This document shows, piece after piece, positions 26,833 to 35,672 of a stretch of DNA of 64,000 bases (positions within the stretch are counted from its first letter, which is position 1; each line of letters starts with the position of its first letter). Source of the DNA: Enhygromyxa salina. GTDB lineage: Bacteria; Myxococcota_A; Polyangia; Nannocystales; Nannocystaceae. The stretch spans positions 39,913-103,912 of the forward strand of contig NZ_PVNK01000166.1 in NCBI RefSeq assembly GCF_002994615.1, written 5' to 3'. A program made the position numbers and the translations under genes. The notes under the pieces are model-generated. The model did not search any database. It was not told the origin of the DNA and saw only the letters and a list, made by a program, of their open reading frames with translations.

Positions 26833-27468
26833 ATGTCCCCACGACCTTGGCTCGGACCGACCCTGCTGGTCGCGCTAGGCACGAGCTTGACCCTGTTCCC
26901 GGGCAACGGCGGGGCGACGATCGCCGAGCAGCGCGCCCGGCTCCCGCCGCCCGCCGCGTGCAAGGACCCGGTCAGCGGGGTGTGGCAGTCGCACTCCTTC
27001 AACGAGATGTACCAGGAGTGGGGTCGCTTCACGCTCACGATCCGCCGCGTCGAGGGCAGCGAGACGGCGCTCGAGGGCGAGATCGTCAACGAGAGCTGGT
27101 ACGGGCCCAAGACCGAGAAGGTCCGCGGGCCCTGCGTCGGGCGCCTGCAGTACATCGTCTCGATGGAGGCCCGGGGCGAGTACGTCGGCGAGACCGTCAA
27201 ATTCCAGGGCATCAACTGGAAGATGGAAGATGCGCTGTGCTCCGTGGACGGGAGCTTCGGCTACAACCTCGACCGCTTCTCGGGCGTGATCGACCACGAG
27301 ATCCAGGAATTCCAGTCGATCAACAACGACGGCGGCCGCTACATCGACGTGCCCACGGTGTTTCGCCGGGTCTCGTGCGACGACCGCGAGGAGCTCGCGC
27401 CCCGCGTCACGATGGCTCCGCCGCCGCTCTACCCGCCCGAAGAAGAGCGCGGCTGCGGGGTGTTTTAG
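26833..27468 (+). CDS. Secreted protein of unknown function
   Basis: 211 residues from ATG 26833 with a signal-peptide-like N-terminus (hydrophobic LLVALGTSLTLFPG). The mature part is a beta-rich domain: DPVSGVWQSHSFNEMY, WGRFTLTIRRVEGSETALEGEIVNE, YIVSMEARGEY, VKFQGINWKMEDALC. This looks like a lipocalin- or streptavidin-like barrel with two to four Cys, but I do not recognise a named family. A Pro-rich tail ends in EERGCGVF. It stands alone between rnpB and a convergent zinc-ribbon gene. Confidence 0.75.
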   Translation: MSPRPWLGPTLLVALGTSLTLFPGNGGATIAEQRARLPPPAACKDPVSGVWQSHSFNEMYQEWGRFTLTIRRVEGSETALEGEIVNESWYGPKTEKVRGPCVGRLQYIVSMEARGEYVGETVKFQGINWKMEDALCSVDGSFGYNLDRFSGVIDHEIQEFQSINNDGGRYIDVPTVFRRVSCDDREELAPRVTMAPPPLYPPEEERGCGVF

Positions 27469-27508
27469 ACCCCCGCAGGCACCCTGCACTTTGGCGCCGC
27501 GCGGGCCG

Positions 27509-28276
27509 CTACTCGCCGGCGGAGGGCGCGGCTTTGGGCTTGGTCTCTTCGGGCTTGTCCTCGTCGGGGAACAGCCCGCCCCAGTACAGCATCCGCCCGC
27601 AGCTCTCGCACAGCGCGATGATCTCGGCGTTGCGCAGCGCCACGTAGGTCTGGTGGGCCACGGCCATCTTGCAGGCGGTGCACCGACGATCGCGGACGGC
27701 GACGAAGCCGATGCCGCCGCCGCGCTTGCGCACGCGCTCGTAGCGGCGCAGGTGCGGCTTGTCGATCTTCTCGGTCAGGCTGCCGCGGTTGCGGCGGGCC
27801 TTCTTGTAGCTGCGCGTGAGCTTGGCCTCGATCTTCTCCAGCCGCTCGAGCTCGGCGCGGACGCTCTCGCGTAGGTCCGAGAGCCCGCCTTCCATCGCCT
27901 TGATCCGGGCCTCGGCCTCGGCGATCGCTTCGTCGATGCCGCCGATCTCGGTCTGGCGCTTGTCGGCGAGGCGGCGGGTCGAGTCGAGCTCGCGCTGGGC
28001 AGCGTTGAGCTCGCGCGGGGTCTTGACCTGGGAGATGCGCGTCCGGCTGCTGCGGATCTGCTCGCGCTCCTCCTCGAGCTGCCGCTCCTGATCCATGCGG
28101 AACGAGCGGCTGGTGTCGAGCTTGTCGAGCTCGGTCTGGAGCATGGCCTCGAGTTTCTCGAGGTCGCGCTCCATCTCTTGTTTGCGGCGGGGGATCGCGC
28201 CGAGCTTGCGCTCGATCGACACCAGCCGACGGTCCTGCGTCTGCAAGCGGTGGAGCGCCTCGATCTGATCCTTCAT
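27509..28276 (-). CDS. Coiled-coil protein with C4 zinc ribbon (COG1579/CdsZ type)
   Basis: 255 residues from ATG 28276. Residues 1 to about 180 form an antiparallel coiled coil rich in Glu, Arg and Leu. Residues about 195-240 hold a zinc ribbon with two pairs of Cys (CTACKMAVAHQTY and CESCGRMLYW). A Pro/Lys-rich tail ends the protein. The family is widespread and is thought to act as a nucleic-acid- or ribosome-associated factor; its role in myxobacteria is not settled. It is followed by a convergent secreted-protein gene and preceded by the tRNA gene on the same strand. Confidence 0.88.
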   Translation of the reverse strand: MKDQIEALHRLQTQDRRLVSIERKLGAIPRRKQEMERDLEKLEAMLQTELDKLDTSRSFRMDQERQLEEEREQIRSSRTRISQVKTPRELNAAQRELDSTRRLADKRQTEIGGIDEAIAEAEARIKAMEGGLSDLRESVRAELERLEKIEAKLTRSYKKARRNRGSLTEKIDKPHLRRYERVRKRGGGIGFVAVRDRRCTACKMAVAHQTYVALRNAEIIALCESCGRMLYWGGLFPDEDKPEETKPKAAPSAGE

Positions 28277-28355
28277 CAAGTCTTTCGTGCCTTTGGTGGA
28301 GGGTGCCCGGACTTGCACACGGGCGTCAGTTGACGATCGCGTGTTCGAACGGGAG

Positions 28356-28429
<74 letters not shown>

Positions 28430-28689
28430 GTGGGACGAACGATAGGGAGGGCGGTCGGTCCAGTCAAACCCTGGCGCCGATCGGGCCGGTGGGGAGCGCG
28501 GGAGCGAGGTCCGACGCCGACGCCCAGAAGCACCCCGCGGGTCGGCCGTCTGCGCCCGGGCAAAACCCGGATTTCGCGCCCCCCCTCCAGGTCCGCGGAG
28601 TTTGCGCGGGTGCAGGCGCAGCGTGGGAATTCCCCGCGCCTCGCACTACCCTGCGCTTGTCGATGGCACCTCCGAGGAGCACGCGCTGG

Positions 28690-29922
28690 ATGTTGATCTC
28701 GCGCCCGGTGATCGGGCCGGTCCTCGACGGCGGCCCGGCGCTCTTGCGCGAGCTGATCCCGGCCTTGCCCGACGGGCCCTGCGACTACTTCGGCGACCAC
28801 CGACGCCCGCTGCGTGCGCGCAGCCGCGGCGACCACCTGCTTCGGGTCCCGCGCTTGCCGGGGAGCCGGGGCGCGGAGGTGCTCGAGCGCGCGGCGATCG
28901 GCGCGGCCCTGCTCGCGCGCGAGCGTCGGCGCCAGCCTGTTCATTTGTTCTTCGCGCCCGGGCGCCTGACCGAGCGGGTCGCGGCTGGCATCGTCGCAAC
29001 CCCGGCCCCGCTGTCGAGCTCGACGAGCCTGGTCGCGCGCGCGAGCAGCGGGGCGCGCTCGCTGTTCGGGGTCGCGTCCTCGATGTTGCGCGGGCGCAGG
29101 CGCGGCCACGACCGCCCGGCCCCCGTCCTCCAGACCCTGACCTGCGCCGCCGGGCTCGAGACCTGCGCGCACTTGCTCGAGGTCCTCGATGGCGTCGTCG
29201 CGCTGTCGAACCACACCCGCGATCGCCTGATCCACAGCGGCGTCGCGGCCGAACGCGTCCATCGAATTTATCCAGGGGTCGAGGTCTCGGGGGCGGCGGC
29301 GATCGAGAACCCGGCGGCGCTGCAGCGGCGCCGGGCGGTGCTCTACGCGGGCGAGCTCGACGCTGGCGCGGCCGACCGCCTGATCGAGCTGGCGCGGACG
29401 CTGTCCGAGCCGGCGCTGCGCGGGTGGAAGCTGATCGTCGCCTGCCGCCCGGACCAGATCATCGAGCGTGACGAGCGGACCCGCCTCGGCCGCGAGCTCG
29501 CGGGCGCGATCGGGGCCGGCCGCGTGGAGCTCTACGGCGAGGTCGAGGACATGGGCGCGCTCCAGCGGCGCTGCGCGATCCAGCTGTTCGTGGCCGACGA
29601 GGTCCACCGCCGCGTCGACCTGCCCTTCGTGCTGCTCGAGGGGCTGCGCGAGGGCCTGGCCCTGGTCGCGCTCGATCGGGCGCCGATCCGCGAGCTGTTC
29701 ACGACCGCCGATCAACGCGGGCGCGAGGTCGGGGCCCGGGTCGATCCAACCCTCGGGCCCTCGGGCATGGTCAAGGCCGTGCACGAGCTCGCCGACCACC
29801 CCGAGCAGCTGCTGGCGATGTCGCACGACTGCGTCGGCCTGGTCCGCGACGCGTTCTCGGCCGCGCGCATGGGGGCCGACTACGCCGCCCTCCACCGCGA
29901 CGTCCTGCGTCGCTACTCGTAG
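28690..29922 (+). CDS. Glycosyltransferase family 4-like protein
   Basis: 410 residues from ATG 28690, preceded by GAGGAG at 28674; an ATG at 28663 is the alternative. It shows the GT-B plan: an N-terminal domain starting MLISRPVIGPVLDGGPALLREL, a linker with VVALSNHTRDRLIHSGV and IYPGVEV (typical acceptor-to-donor junction of GT4), then RAVLYAGELDAG opening the donor domain, a stretch VELYGEVEDMGALQRRCAIQLFVAD, and LPFVLLEGLREGLALVALDRAPIRE carrying the donor-contacting Glu. It transfers a sugar from a nucleotide donor to an unknown glycan. No polysaccharide cluster surrounds it. Confidence 0.85.
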   Translation: MLISRPVIGPVLDGGPALLRELIPALPDGPCDYFGDHRRPLRARSRGDHLLRVPRLPGSRGAEVLERAAIGAALLARERRRQPVHLFFAPGRLTERVAAGIVATPAPLSSSTSLVARASSGARSLFGVASSMLRGRRRGHDRPAPVLQTLTCAAGLETCAHLLEVLDGVVALSNHTRDRLIHSGVAAERVHRIYPGVEVSGAAAIENPAALQRRRAVLYAGELDAGAADRLIELARTLSEPALRGWKLIVACRPDQIIERDERTRLGRELAGAIGAGRVELYGEVEDMGALQRRCAIQLFVADEVHRRVDLPFVLLEGLREGLALVALDRAPIRELFTTADQRGREVGARVDPTLGPSGMVKAVHELADHPEQLLAMSHDCVGLVRDAFSAARMGADYAALHRDVLRRYS

Positions 29923-29983
29923 TCGCTGCTCGCCGTCGGGCCGGGGAGGTCGGGCCGGGGAGGTCGGGCCGGGGGCGCGCGGC

Positions 29984-30739
29984 TCAGCCTTTTGCGAGCC
30001 GGTCGATCTCGGTCTGGGCCAGGGTCACGTGGGGCAGGCCGCGGTAGAGGCTGCCGACGTCGCGCTGGGGCCCGCCCGTGTCGTGGGGCTCGTGGGGGAT
30101 GTCTTCGCCCGAGGTCGGAGGCTTCACGAAGCCGGCGTCGACGGCGATCATCAGGCGCCCGGTGCAGGTGCAGGGGTTCTCGCGGTCGACGTGGAAGCAG
30201 CGCGGCGCGAGGTAGTCTTCGATCCGCTTGCGCGCCCGCGTGAGCCGGACCCGGTAGGCGCTCTCCTTGATCCCGAGGATCTCGGCCGCCTCCTTGGGCG
30301 AGAGCCCGACGAGGTCGGTGAGCACGAAGGACAGGCGCACCCCCGGCGGCAGGCAGCCGAGGACAGAGGTCAGGCAGGTCCGCTTGAGCTCCCACAGCAT
30401 CAGGTGGACCTTGCTCGGGTCGTCGCCCATGCCGACGTTGCTCAGATCGATCGGCCGGGTGATGTCCGAGCGCAGGATCGTGTCGAGGGACTCGAAGCTG
30501 TGCTCCGAGCGCCGCCCGAGGTTCTCCTCCATGGTCCGCGCCATCATCCCGAGCAGCGTGCGCCCGGGGTCGCCGTCGTGGAGCAGCTTCTGGTCGTCGA
30601 GCTTTGCGACCTGCTGGCTGAGCTCCTCGAGGAAGCGCGCCGCGTCGCGGCGGGCGCCACACATCTGGTAGGCGAAGGCGTAGAGCTTCGGCAGCTCTTG
30701 GTTCAGGAGCTCCCGAACGGTCTGAGGCGGGCTCGACAT
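29984..30739 (-). CDS. ECF-like sigma-70 family RNA polymerase sigma factor
   Basis: 251 residues. Region 4 is clear at about 120-175: LPPGVRLSFVLTDLVGLSPK, EAAEILGIKESAYRVRLTRAR (helix-turn-helix contacting the -35 element). Region 2 is weaker (KLYAFAYQMCG, then TLLGMMARTMEENLGR). After region 4 comes PRCFHVDRENPCTCTGRL, a Cys/His cluster that may bind zinc and is shared by some ECF groups, then a polar tail of about 55 residues. No anti-sigma gene is next to it. It probably starts a set of genes in response to a signal sensed through the Cys motif; that is inference. Confidence 0.8.
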   Translation of the reverse strand: MSSPPQTVRELLNQELPKLYAFAYQMCGARRDAARFLEELSQQVAKLDDQKLLHDGDPGRTLLGMMARTMEENLGRRSEHSFESLDTILRSDITRPIDLSNVGMGDDPSKVHLMLWELKRTCLTSVLGCLPPGVRLSFVLTDLVGLSPKEAAEILGIKESAYRVRLTRARKRIEDYLAPRCFHVDRENPCTCTGRLMIAVDAGFVKPPTSGEDIPHEPHDTGGPQRDVGSLYRGLPHVTLAQTEIDRLAKG

Positions 30740-30787
30740 CTCCGCGAGGTTATCACTCTTTGGCGTGTGCCGGATTATTGGGCAGGC

Positions 30788-31744
30788 TCACGCTGTCAGC
30801 CGCGCTTCAACCCCGTCCCAAAATTTCGCTTGCATGGTCGCGTCGCCTTCGAGGCCGCCGAGTCGGTTGACCTCTTGCATCCCCGTCGGGCTCGTGACGT
30901 TGATCTCGGTCAGGTAGGGGCCGATGACGTCGATGCCTGCGAACAGCTGACCGCGCTCGCGCAGCCACGGGCCCACGACCGAGCAGATCAGCCACTCCCG
31001 CTCGTTGAGCTCGGTGGCGATGCCCTGACCGCCGGCATGGAAGTTATCGCGCAGCTCGCCCGCGGCCGGGACCCGTAAAACCGCGCCGATCGGCTCGCCC
31101 TCGACGAGGAGGATGCGCTTGTCGCCGACGCTGGCCTCGGGGATGAACTGCTGCGCGACGGTCCAGCGGGTCTCGTCGGCGGTCGCGATCTCGAGGATCG
31201 TCGAGAGGTTCGGATCGCCGTGCGCAGCTCGCAAGATCTCCTTGCCGCCGTAGCCGAGCAGCGGCTTGACGATCATCGACCCGCCCATGTCATCGAGGGC
31301 AGCCCGCAGATCCGAGATCTTCCGGAGCAGGCGCGTGTCCGGGATCAACTGGGGAAACTCGAGCATGCTCAGCTTCTCGTTGAGGTCGCGCAGGCCCGCG
31401 GGCTTGTTGAGCACCAGGGTGTCGGCGCGATCGAGGATCCACGTCGCCGCGATGAAGCTCGCGTCGACCGGCGGATCCTTGCGCATGAACACGACCGCGA
31501 AGGAGCTCAGCGGGCGCGGCTCGGGCTCGCCGCGGTCGACCAGGGGCGCGAGCGGCTCGTCGCTCGCGGGCCCGAGCGCGCGGGCGTGGGCCCAGGCCTG
31601 GCTGCCGCGCAGCGCGAGCCCGTCGAGGGTCGTGTAGAAAGGTCGGTGACCCCGACGCAGCGCCTCGGTGATCATCACGTAGCTCGTGTCCGCGTGGGGG
31701 TTGATCGACGAGAGCGGATCGAGAACGAACAGGACGTCAGCCAT
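30788..31744 (-). CDS. gshB: Glutathione synthetase
   Basis: 318 residues from ATG 31744, the usual length. It has the N-terminal GSH-S domain (VLFVLDPLSSINPHADTSYV), the FMRKDPPVD motif of the substrate domain, NKPAGLRDLNEKL, and the ATP-grasp core: MIVKPLLGYGGKEI and NFHAGGQG, ending with EINVTSPTGMQEVNRL. It joins glycine to gamma-glutamylcysteine with ATP in the cytoplasm. No gshA is nearby. It is divergent from the gene at 31946, with about 200 bp between. Confidence 0.96.
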   Translation of the reverse strand: MADVLFVLDPLSSINPHADTSYVMITEALRRGHRPFYTTLDGLALRGSQAWAHARALGPASDEPLAPLVDRGEPEPRPLSSFAVVFMRKDPPVDASFIAATWILDRADTLVLNKPAGLRDLNEKLSMLEFPQLIPDTRLLRKISDLRAALDDMGGSMIVKPLLGYGGKEILRAAHGDPNLSTILEIATADETRWTVAQQFIPEASVGDKRILLVEGEPIGAVLRVPAAGELRDNFHAGGQGIATELNEREWLICSVVGPWLRERGQLFAGIDVIGPYLTEINVTSPTGMQEVNRLGGLEGDATMQAKFWDGVEARLTA

Positions 31745-31945
31745 GCGCCGTGACCATAATTGAAAAACTGGTCGAGACACGTCCCCGGGTTTTGCGCCTG
31801 TGGATGACCTGTGGACGACGCACTTGATCTGGCCCCGATCTCGCGGGCGGTTGTGTCGACCACCGAGCTTGGCGAACATCAACCTCCTCCTGAGCCGGCT
31901 CGTTTTTTTGGGGCCGGGTCCTACCCAGGCATACTTGTAGGCCCC

Positions 31946-32512
31946 GTGACTACATCTGACCCCAGCGACATCAACCCGGGCGCCACGGCTTGTGCGCGCG
32001 AGCTCTTGGGGCCGACCTGGCCTCGGGTTCGCCGCATCCCGCTCATCCGCCGTGAGATCCGCGAGTCCCTGTCCGACAACGCGCTCGAGATCCTATTTTG
32101 CTCGGCCGAGCTGCTGCTCGAGGGCGACCGCGATCTCGAGGCCAGGGGCCGACGGCTCGACGACGTCGACCGCGCCTACGCGACTGTGATGCTGACCTTG
32201 GACCTGAGCCAGAGCGCGTCGCTCTTGCGCGAGCCCGCCGACGAGGCCACGGCCCAGCGCGTGGCCGAGCTGATGCGGGGCAGCGACTCGGTCCGACGGC
32301 GGCTGATCGCGCTCGCGCGGCCGAAGCTCGCCGAGCTGTTCGACGCCGCGCCGCGCTCGCTGAGGATCGAGCTGCTCCCGGTCGTGCGGGTGTCGGGCGC
32401 GACCATCCTGATCGATGGCGACGCCGTGGTATCGCTGTCGTCCAAGGCGTCCAAGGCGTCGAAGGTGTCCACGATGGCCGCGGTGGCCAAGGTCGCGAAG
32501 GTGCAGGGATGA
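31946..32512 (+). CDS. Unknown protein coupled to a MerR-TPR regulator gene
   Basis: 188 residues if the GTG at 31946 is the start; an upstream start at 31811 is possible but would place the N-terminus in the probable gshB promoter region. The protein is helical and charged (RRIPLIRREIRESLSDNALE, LLREPADEATAQRVAELM, RPKLAELFDAAPRSLRIELL) and ends in a low-complexity tail of Ser-Lys-Ala-Ser-Lys. I do not recognise the family. Its stop overlaps the ATG of the regulator gene (ATGA), so the two are co-translated and probably work together. Confidence 0.65.
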   Translation: MTTSDPSDINPGATACARELLGPTWPRVRRIPLIRREIRESLSDNALEILFCSAELLLEGDRDLEARGRRLDDVDRAYATVMLTLDLSQSASLLREPADEATAQRVAELMRGSDSVRRRLIALARPKLAELFDAAPRSLRIELLPVVRVSGATILIDGDAVVSLSSKASKASKVSTMAAVAKVAKVQG

Positions 32513-33516
32513 GCGAGGCACGCAAACGAGTCGAGGTCGAGGCTTCGAACGACAACGCCGAGCACCTCTACACCGTCGCGGAGGTCGCGCGTCTGTTCGA
32601 GCTGCCCGAGAGCCGGGTGCGCTACTGGTCACAGACCGGGTTCATCTCTCCGTCGATCCGCCGGGGCGCGCGGCGCTTTTACACCTTCAAAGATCTGATC
32701 TCGATCAAGGTCGCCAAGGAGCTGCTCGACGCCGGCCTGCCGCTGCAGCGGGTCCGTCGCAGCCTCGACGCCCTGCGCTACCACCTCCCGCGCGTCGACT
32801 CTCCGCTCGCCCGCCTCCGGATCCGCAGCGACTCCGATCGGATCCTGGTCGAGGACGGCGACACCACCTTCGAAGCGACGACCGGGCAGCTGCTGCTCGA
32901 CTTCGACGTCGACAAGCTGCGCGACCGCGTGGCCGAGGTCCTGACCTTGCCGTGGGTCGGCGCCGATCAGGTCGAGCCCAGCCTCGGGCCGGCCAGCGCC
33001 TACGTGGCCTTTCAGCGCGGCCTCGAGCAAGAAGAGCAGTGGGACGGGGTGACGCTCGGCTCACCGCGCTTCGTCGCCGCGGTCGCGGCCTACGAGCAGG
33101 CCGTCGAGCTCGACCCCAGCTTCGCGGCCGCGTGGACCAACCTCGGGAGCCTGTTGGCGTTCACCGCCGACCTCGACCGCGCGCGCGACTGCTTCGACCA
33201 GGCCCTGCAAAACGACCCCGATCAGCCCGAGGCCCAGTGCAACCTCGCCGAGCTCGCGCTGCGCTCGGGTGAGGTCGAGCTCGCGATCAGCGGCTTTCGC
33301 CAGGTCTTGCGCAGCGAGCCCGACCAGCTCGAGGCCCACTACGGCCTCGCGCGGGCCCTGCTCGAGGTCGGCGGCAAGGGCCAGGCGCTCGCGCACCTCG
33401 AGCGCTTCAGCGTCGGCGTGCAGCGCTTGCCTCCGACCGAGCGCAACCGCGAGCTCGAGCAGCGCCAGCGCCAGGTGCAGCGGGTCATCGTGCTGCTGCG
33501 CCAAGAGCTGGGCTGA
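32509..33516 (+). CDS. MerR-type DNA-binding regulator with TPR domain
   Basis: 335 residues. A MerR winged helix at about 20-85 (YTVAEVARLFELPESRVRYW, FISPSIRRGARRFYTFKDL) recognises DNA. A middle region (DTTFEATTGQLLLDFDVDKL) links it to at least three TPR units at about 190-300: FVAAVAAYEQAVELDPSFAAAWTNLG, then DRARDCFDQALQNDPDQPEA and ISGFRQVLRSEPDQLEA. The MerR-TPR fusion recurs in myxobacteria. No effector-binding Cys motif of metal-sensing MerR proteins is present; a protein partner, perhaps the coupled upstream product, may be the signal (inference). Confidence 0.88.
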   Translation: MSEARKRVEVEASNDNAEHLYTVAEVARLFELPESRVRYWSQTGFISPSIRRGARRFYTFKDLISIKVAKELLDAGLPLQRVRRSLDALRYHLPRVDSPLARLRIRSDSDRILVEDGDTTFEATTGQLLLDFDVDKLRDRVAEVLTLPWVGADQVEPSLGPASAYVAFQRGLEQEEQWDGVTLGSPRFVAAVAAYEQAVELDPSFAAAWTNLGSLLAFTADLDRARDCFDQALQNDPDQPEAQCNLAELALRSGEVELAISGFRQVLRSEPDQLEAHYGLARALLEVGGKGQALAHLERFSVGVQRLPPTERNRELEQRQRQVQRVIVLLRQELG

Positions 33517-33653
33517 GGGGTGAGCGCTCAGATCCCGGGGCCGAGCGCCAGCCGCGAGGCCCAGGGATCCTTGTCTGTCGCGCGCTCTTCACTGTCGAGC
33601 TCCAGGTGTCGGGGCCGCTTGAGTCGCGCCGCCCGGCGCCGTATGGGTTGCCC

Positions 33654-34346
33654 GTGCCCGAGCAAAGCCGCGACGTCGCCCCCGGCCCCGAGCTTCGAGT
33701 GGTCCGCACCGCCAGCGGCGAGCTGCTCGAGGTGCCCGAAGGCTGGGAGCTGCTGCCGCCCGGCGACGCGGGCCTGACCCGACGCGTGAAGAAGGCCGGG
33801 CCGAGCTGGACGGTCAAGCAGCGCCGCGGCCGAAAGAGCTTCTCGCGCGGGGTCTGGGCCCCGCGCGAGCACATCGAGGTCGCGCGCCGTGAGCTCGAGG
33901 CCGAGCGGGCCAAGCCCGAGTACGGCCGTCGGCTCGAGGCCGGTCGCAAGCGCCGGGCGCGAGAGCAGGTCCGCTACGCCGACGCCTTCGAGGCCGCGAT
34001 CCTCAGCTACCTGAACTTCGCCCCGCGTCACGCCGAGCTCGCCCAGCGGCTCGCGGCGGCGATCGCCGAGCACGCGGTGCCGGTCGGGAGCGGGACCGTC
34101 GCCCGGACCAAGCGGATCCCGATCGAGAACCGAGCCGAGGCCGCGACGATCGCGTGGCTGCGCCACCAGACCACGGGCTACGACTCGCTGAAGATCCCCC
34201 GCGTCAAGGGCATGCGCCGCGAGGTCCGGCGGCTGCTCGCCCAGCGCTCGCGCGAGCTGCTGGATCGCTACCGTCGCGGTCAGGCCGTCGCGGCCGACCA
34301 GTGCCCGCTCGAGCGCGGGCTGGCGGCGGCCTCTGACCTCCTCTGA
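33654..34346 (+). CDS. DUF2293 domain protein
   Basis: About 230 residues from a GTG at 33654; GTG 33606 is another candidate and neither has a clear ribosome-binding site. The N-terminal half reads LLEVPEGWELLPPGDAGLTRRVK with WTVKQRRGRKSFSRGVWAP. The C-terminal half is the DUF2293 core: HAVPVGSGTVARTKRIPIE, RAEAATIAWLRHQTTGYDSL, PRVKGMRREVRRLLA. It is very basic, which would suit nucleic acid binding; the function of the family is not known. It is followed in the same direction by the DUF2786 gene. Confidence 0.82.
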   Translation: MPEQSRDVAPGPELRVVRTASGELLEVPEGWELLPPGDAGLTRRVKKAGPSWTVKQRRGRKSFSRGVWAPREHIEVARRELEAERAKPEYGRRLEAGRKRRAREQVRYADAFEAAILSYLNFAPRHAELAQRLAAAIAEHAVPVGSGTVARTKRIPIENRAEAATIAWLRHQTTGYDSLKIPRVKGMRREVRRLLAQRSRELLDRYRRGQAVAADQCPLERGLAAASDLL

Positions 34347-34494
34347 GCCGCTCCACCGTCCTCGGCGCACGCGCGGCTGAGCGCAGCCACGCCGATGAAC
34401 GAGCGAGACCCGCCGCAGACCGACGAAGCGCGTGCCGCATGAGCTGAGCCGCCTCGCCGCTCAATTTGGTCGCGGCGTGCGATAAACGAGGCCC

Positions 34495-35634
34495 GTGACC
34501 ACCAACCCCAAGCGCGAGGCCGCGCGCCTGAGCGTCGAGCTCGAGGCCCAGCTGGTCCAGCGCCTCGTCCAGGAGTGGCGCGGCATCAACTACAGCTACT
34601 TCAAGGGCGCGCTGCGGATCCCGGTCATCCAGCTGTGCGATGCGGGTGAGCCGCTCGGGCGCTGGTGCAGCGAGCTGCGCAGCCTCGAGATCTCGCGGAC
34701 CTTGGCCCTGGACTACGACTGGGGCGAGGTCCTCGAGGCCCTCAAGCGCGAGGTCGTGTGCCAGTTCATCGACGAGCGCCTGTCCGTCGCCGACGAGCGC
34801 CGCCACGGGCCGACCTTCCGCCGGATCTGCGCGCGCCTGGGCATCCGCACCCGCGCGCCCGGCCGCCCCCGCCCAGCGCGAGCGGGCGAGGAGCGCGACC
34901 CCACCAGTCGAGTCGTGAGCCGGATCCACAAGCTCCTCGCCCTCGCCCACAGCCCCAACCGCCACGAGGCCGAGACCGCGGCGGCGACGGCCCGGCGGCT
35001 GATGATCAAGTTCAACATGTCCGAGCTGTCCGACATCCACGGCGAAGCCAGGCCCGACCCCGGGCGCGCTCGCTACGGCTACCGCCACCTCGGCAACCCG
35101 TCCGCGCCGGTGCGGGAGCACGACCGGCGCCTGGCCAAGATCCTCAACGACTTCTTCTTCGTCGAGAGCGCCTGGTTACCGGTCTACCTGCCGCGGGTGG
35201 GCAGGCGCGGGAGCGTGCTCGAGATCTGCGGGCTCGAGGCCAACTTGCTCATGGCCGAGCACGTCCACGCCTTCGCCAACCGGACAGCCTCGCGCCTGTG
35301 GTCCGAGTACGCGCGGGCGACGGACCGCCGGTCCAATCGTGACCGCCAGGCCTACCTCGCGGGGGTGATGAAGGGCTTCGAGACCAAGCTCGCGGCCCAA
35401 GACCAGCAGCTCCAGGCCCAGGGCCTGGTCTGGGTGCCCGCGCCGGAGCTCGGCGTCTACTTTCGGCGGCGCAATCCCACGCTTCGCCACGTCCAGCCGG
35501 GCGACGCGGGCGGCTGCGAGGCCTACGAGCACGGCAGCCGAGCCGGGCGCGAGATCGTGTTGACGCCCCCGGTCGCCTCGGGCTCGGGCTCGGGGCCGGG
35601 CGCCGGGCCCAAGGCCCTCGGGCCCGGCGGGTGA
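34495..35634 (+). CDS. SprT-like (degenerate) plus DUF2786 protein
   Basis: 379 residues from GTG 34495. Residues about 15-115 match the SprT-like metalloprotease pattern: INYSYFKGALRIPVIQL, LGRWCSELRSLEISRTLAL, DYDWGEVLEALKREVVCQ and HGPTFRRICARLGI. The zinc motif HExxH is replaced by REVVC, so it should be inactive as a protease, although the distal HG remains. Residues about 140-185 are DUF2786 (RVVSRIHKLLALAHSPNRHEAETAAATA), followed by the usual companion region with FFFVESAWLPVYLP and LMAEHVHAFANRTASRLW. The tail is Gly/Ser/Pro-rich. DUF2786 genes often occur near mobile DNA. Function unknown. Confidence 0.82.
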   Translation: MTTNPKREAARLSVELEAQLVQRLVQEWRGINYSYFKGALRIPVIQLCDAGEPLGRWCSELRSLEISRTLALDYDWGEVLEALKREVVCQFIDERLSVADERRHGPTFRRICARLGIRTRAPGRPRPARAGEERDPTSRVVSRIHKLLALAHSPNRHEAETAAATARRLMIKFNMSELSDIHGEARPDPGRARYGYRHLGNPSAPVREHDRRLAKILNDFFFVESAWLPVYLPRVGRRGSVLEICGLEANLLMAEHVHAFANRTASRLWSEYARATDRRSNRDRQAYLAGVMKGFETKLAAQDQQLQAQGLVWVPAPELGVYFRRRNPTLRHVQPGDAGGCEAYEHGSRAGREIVLTPPVASGSGSGPGAGPKALGPGG

Positions 35635-35672
35635 GGTCAATCCCTCATTGTGTGCTCATCGAATTAACGCAA

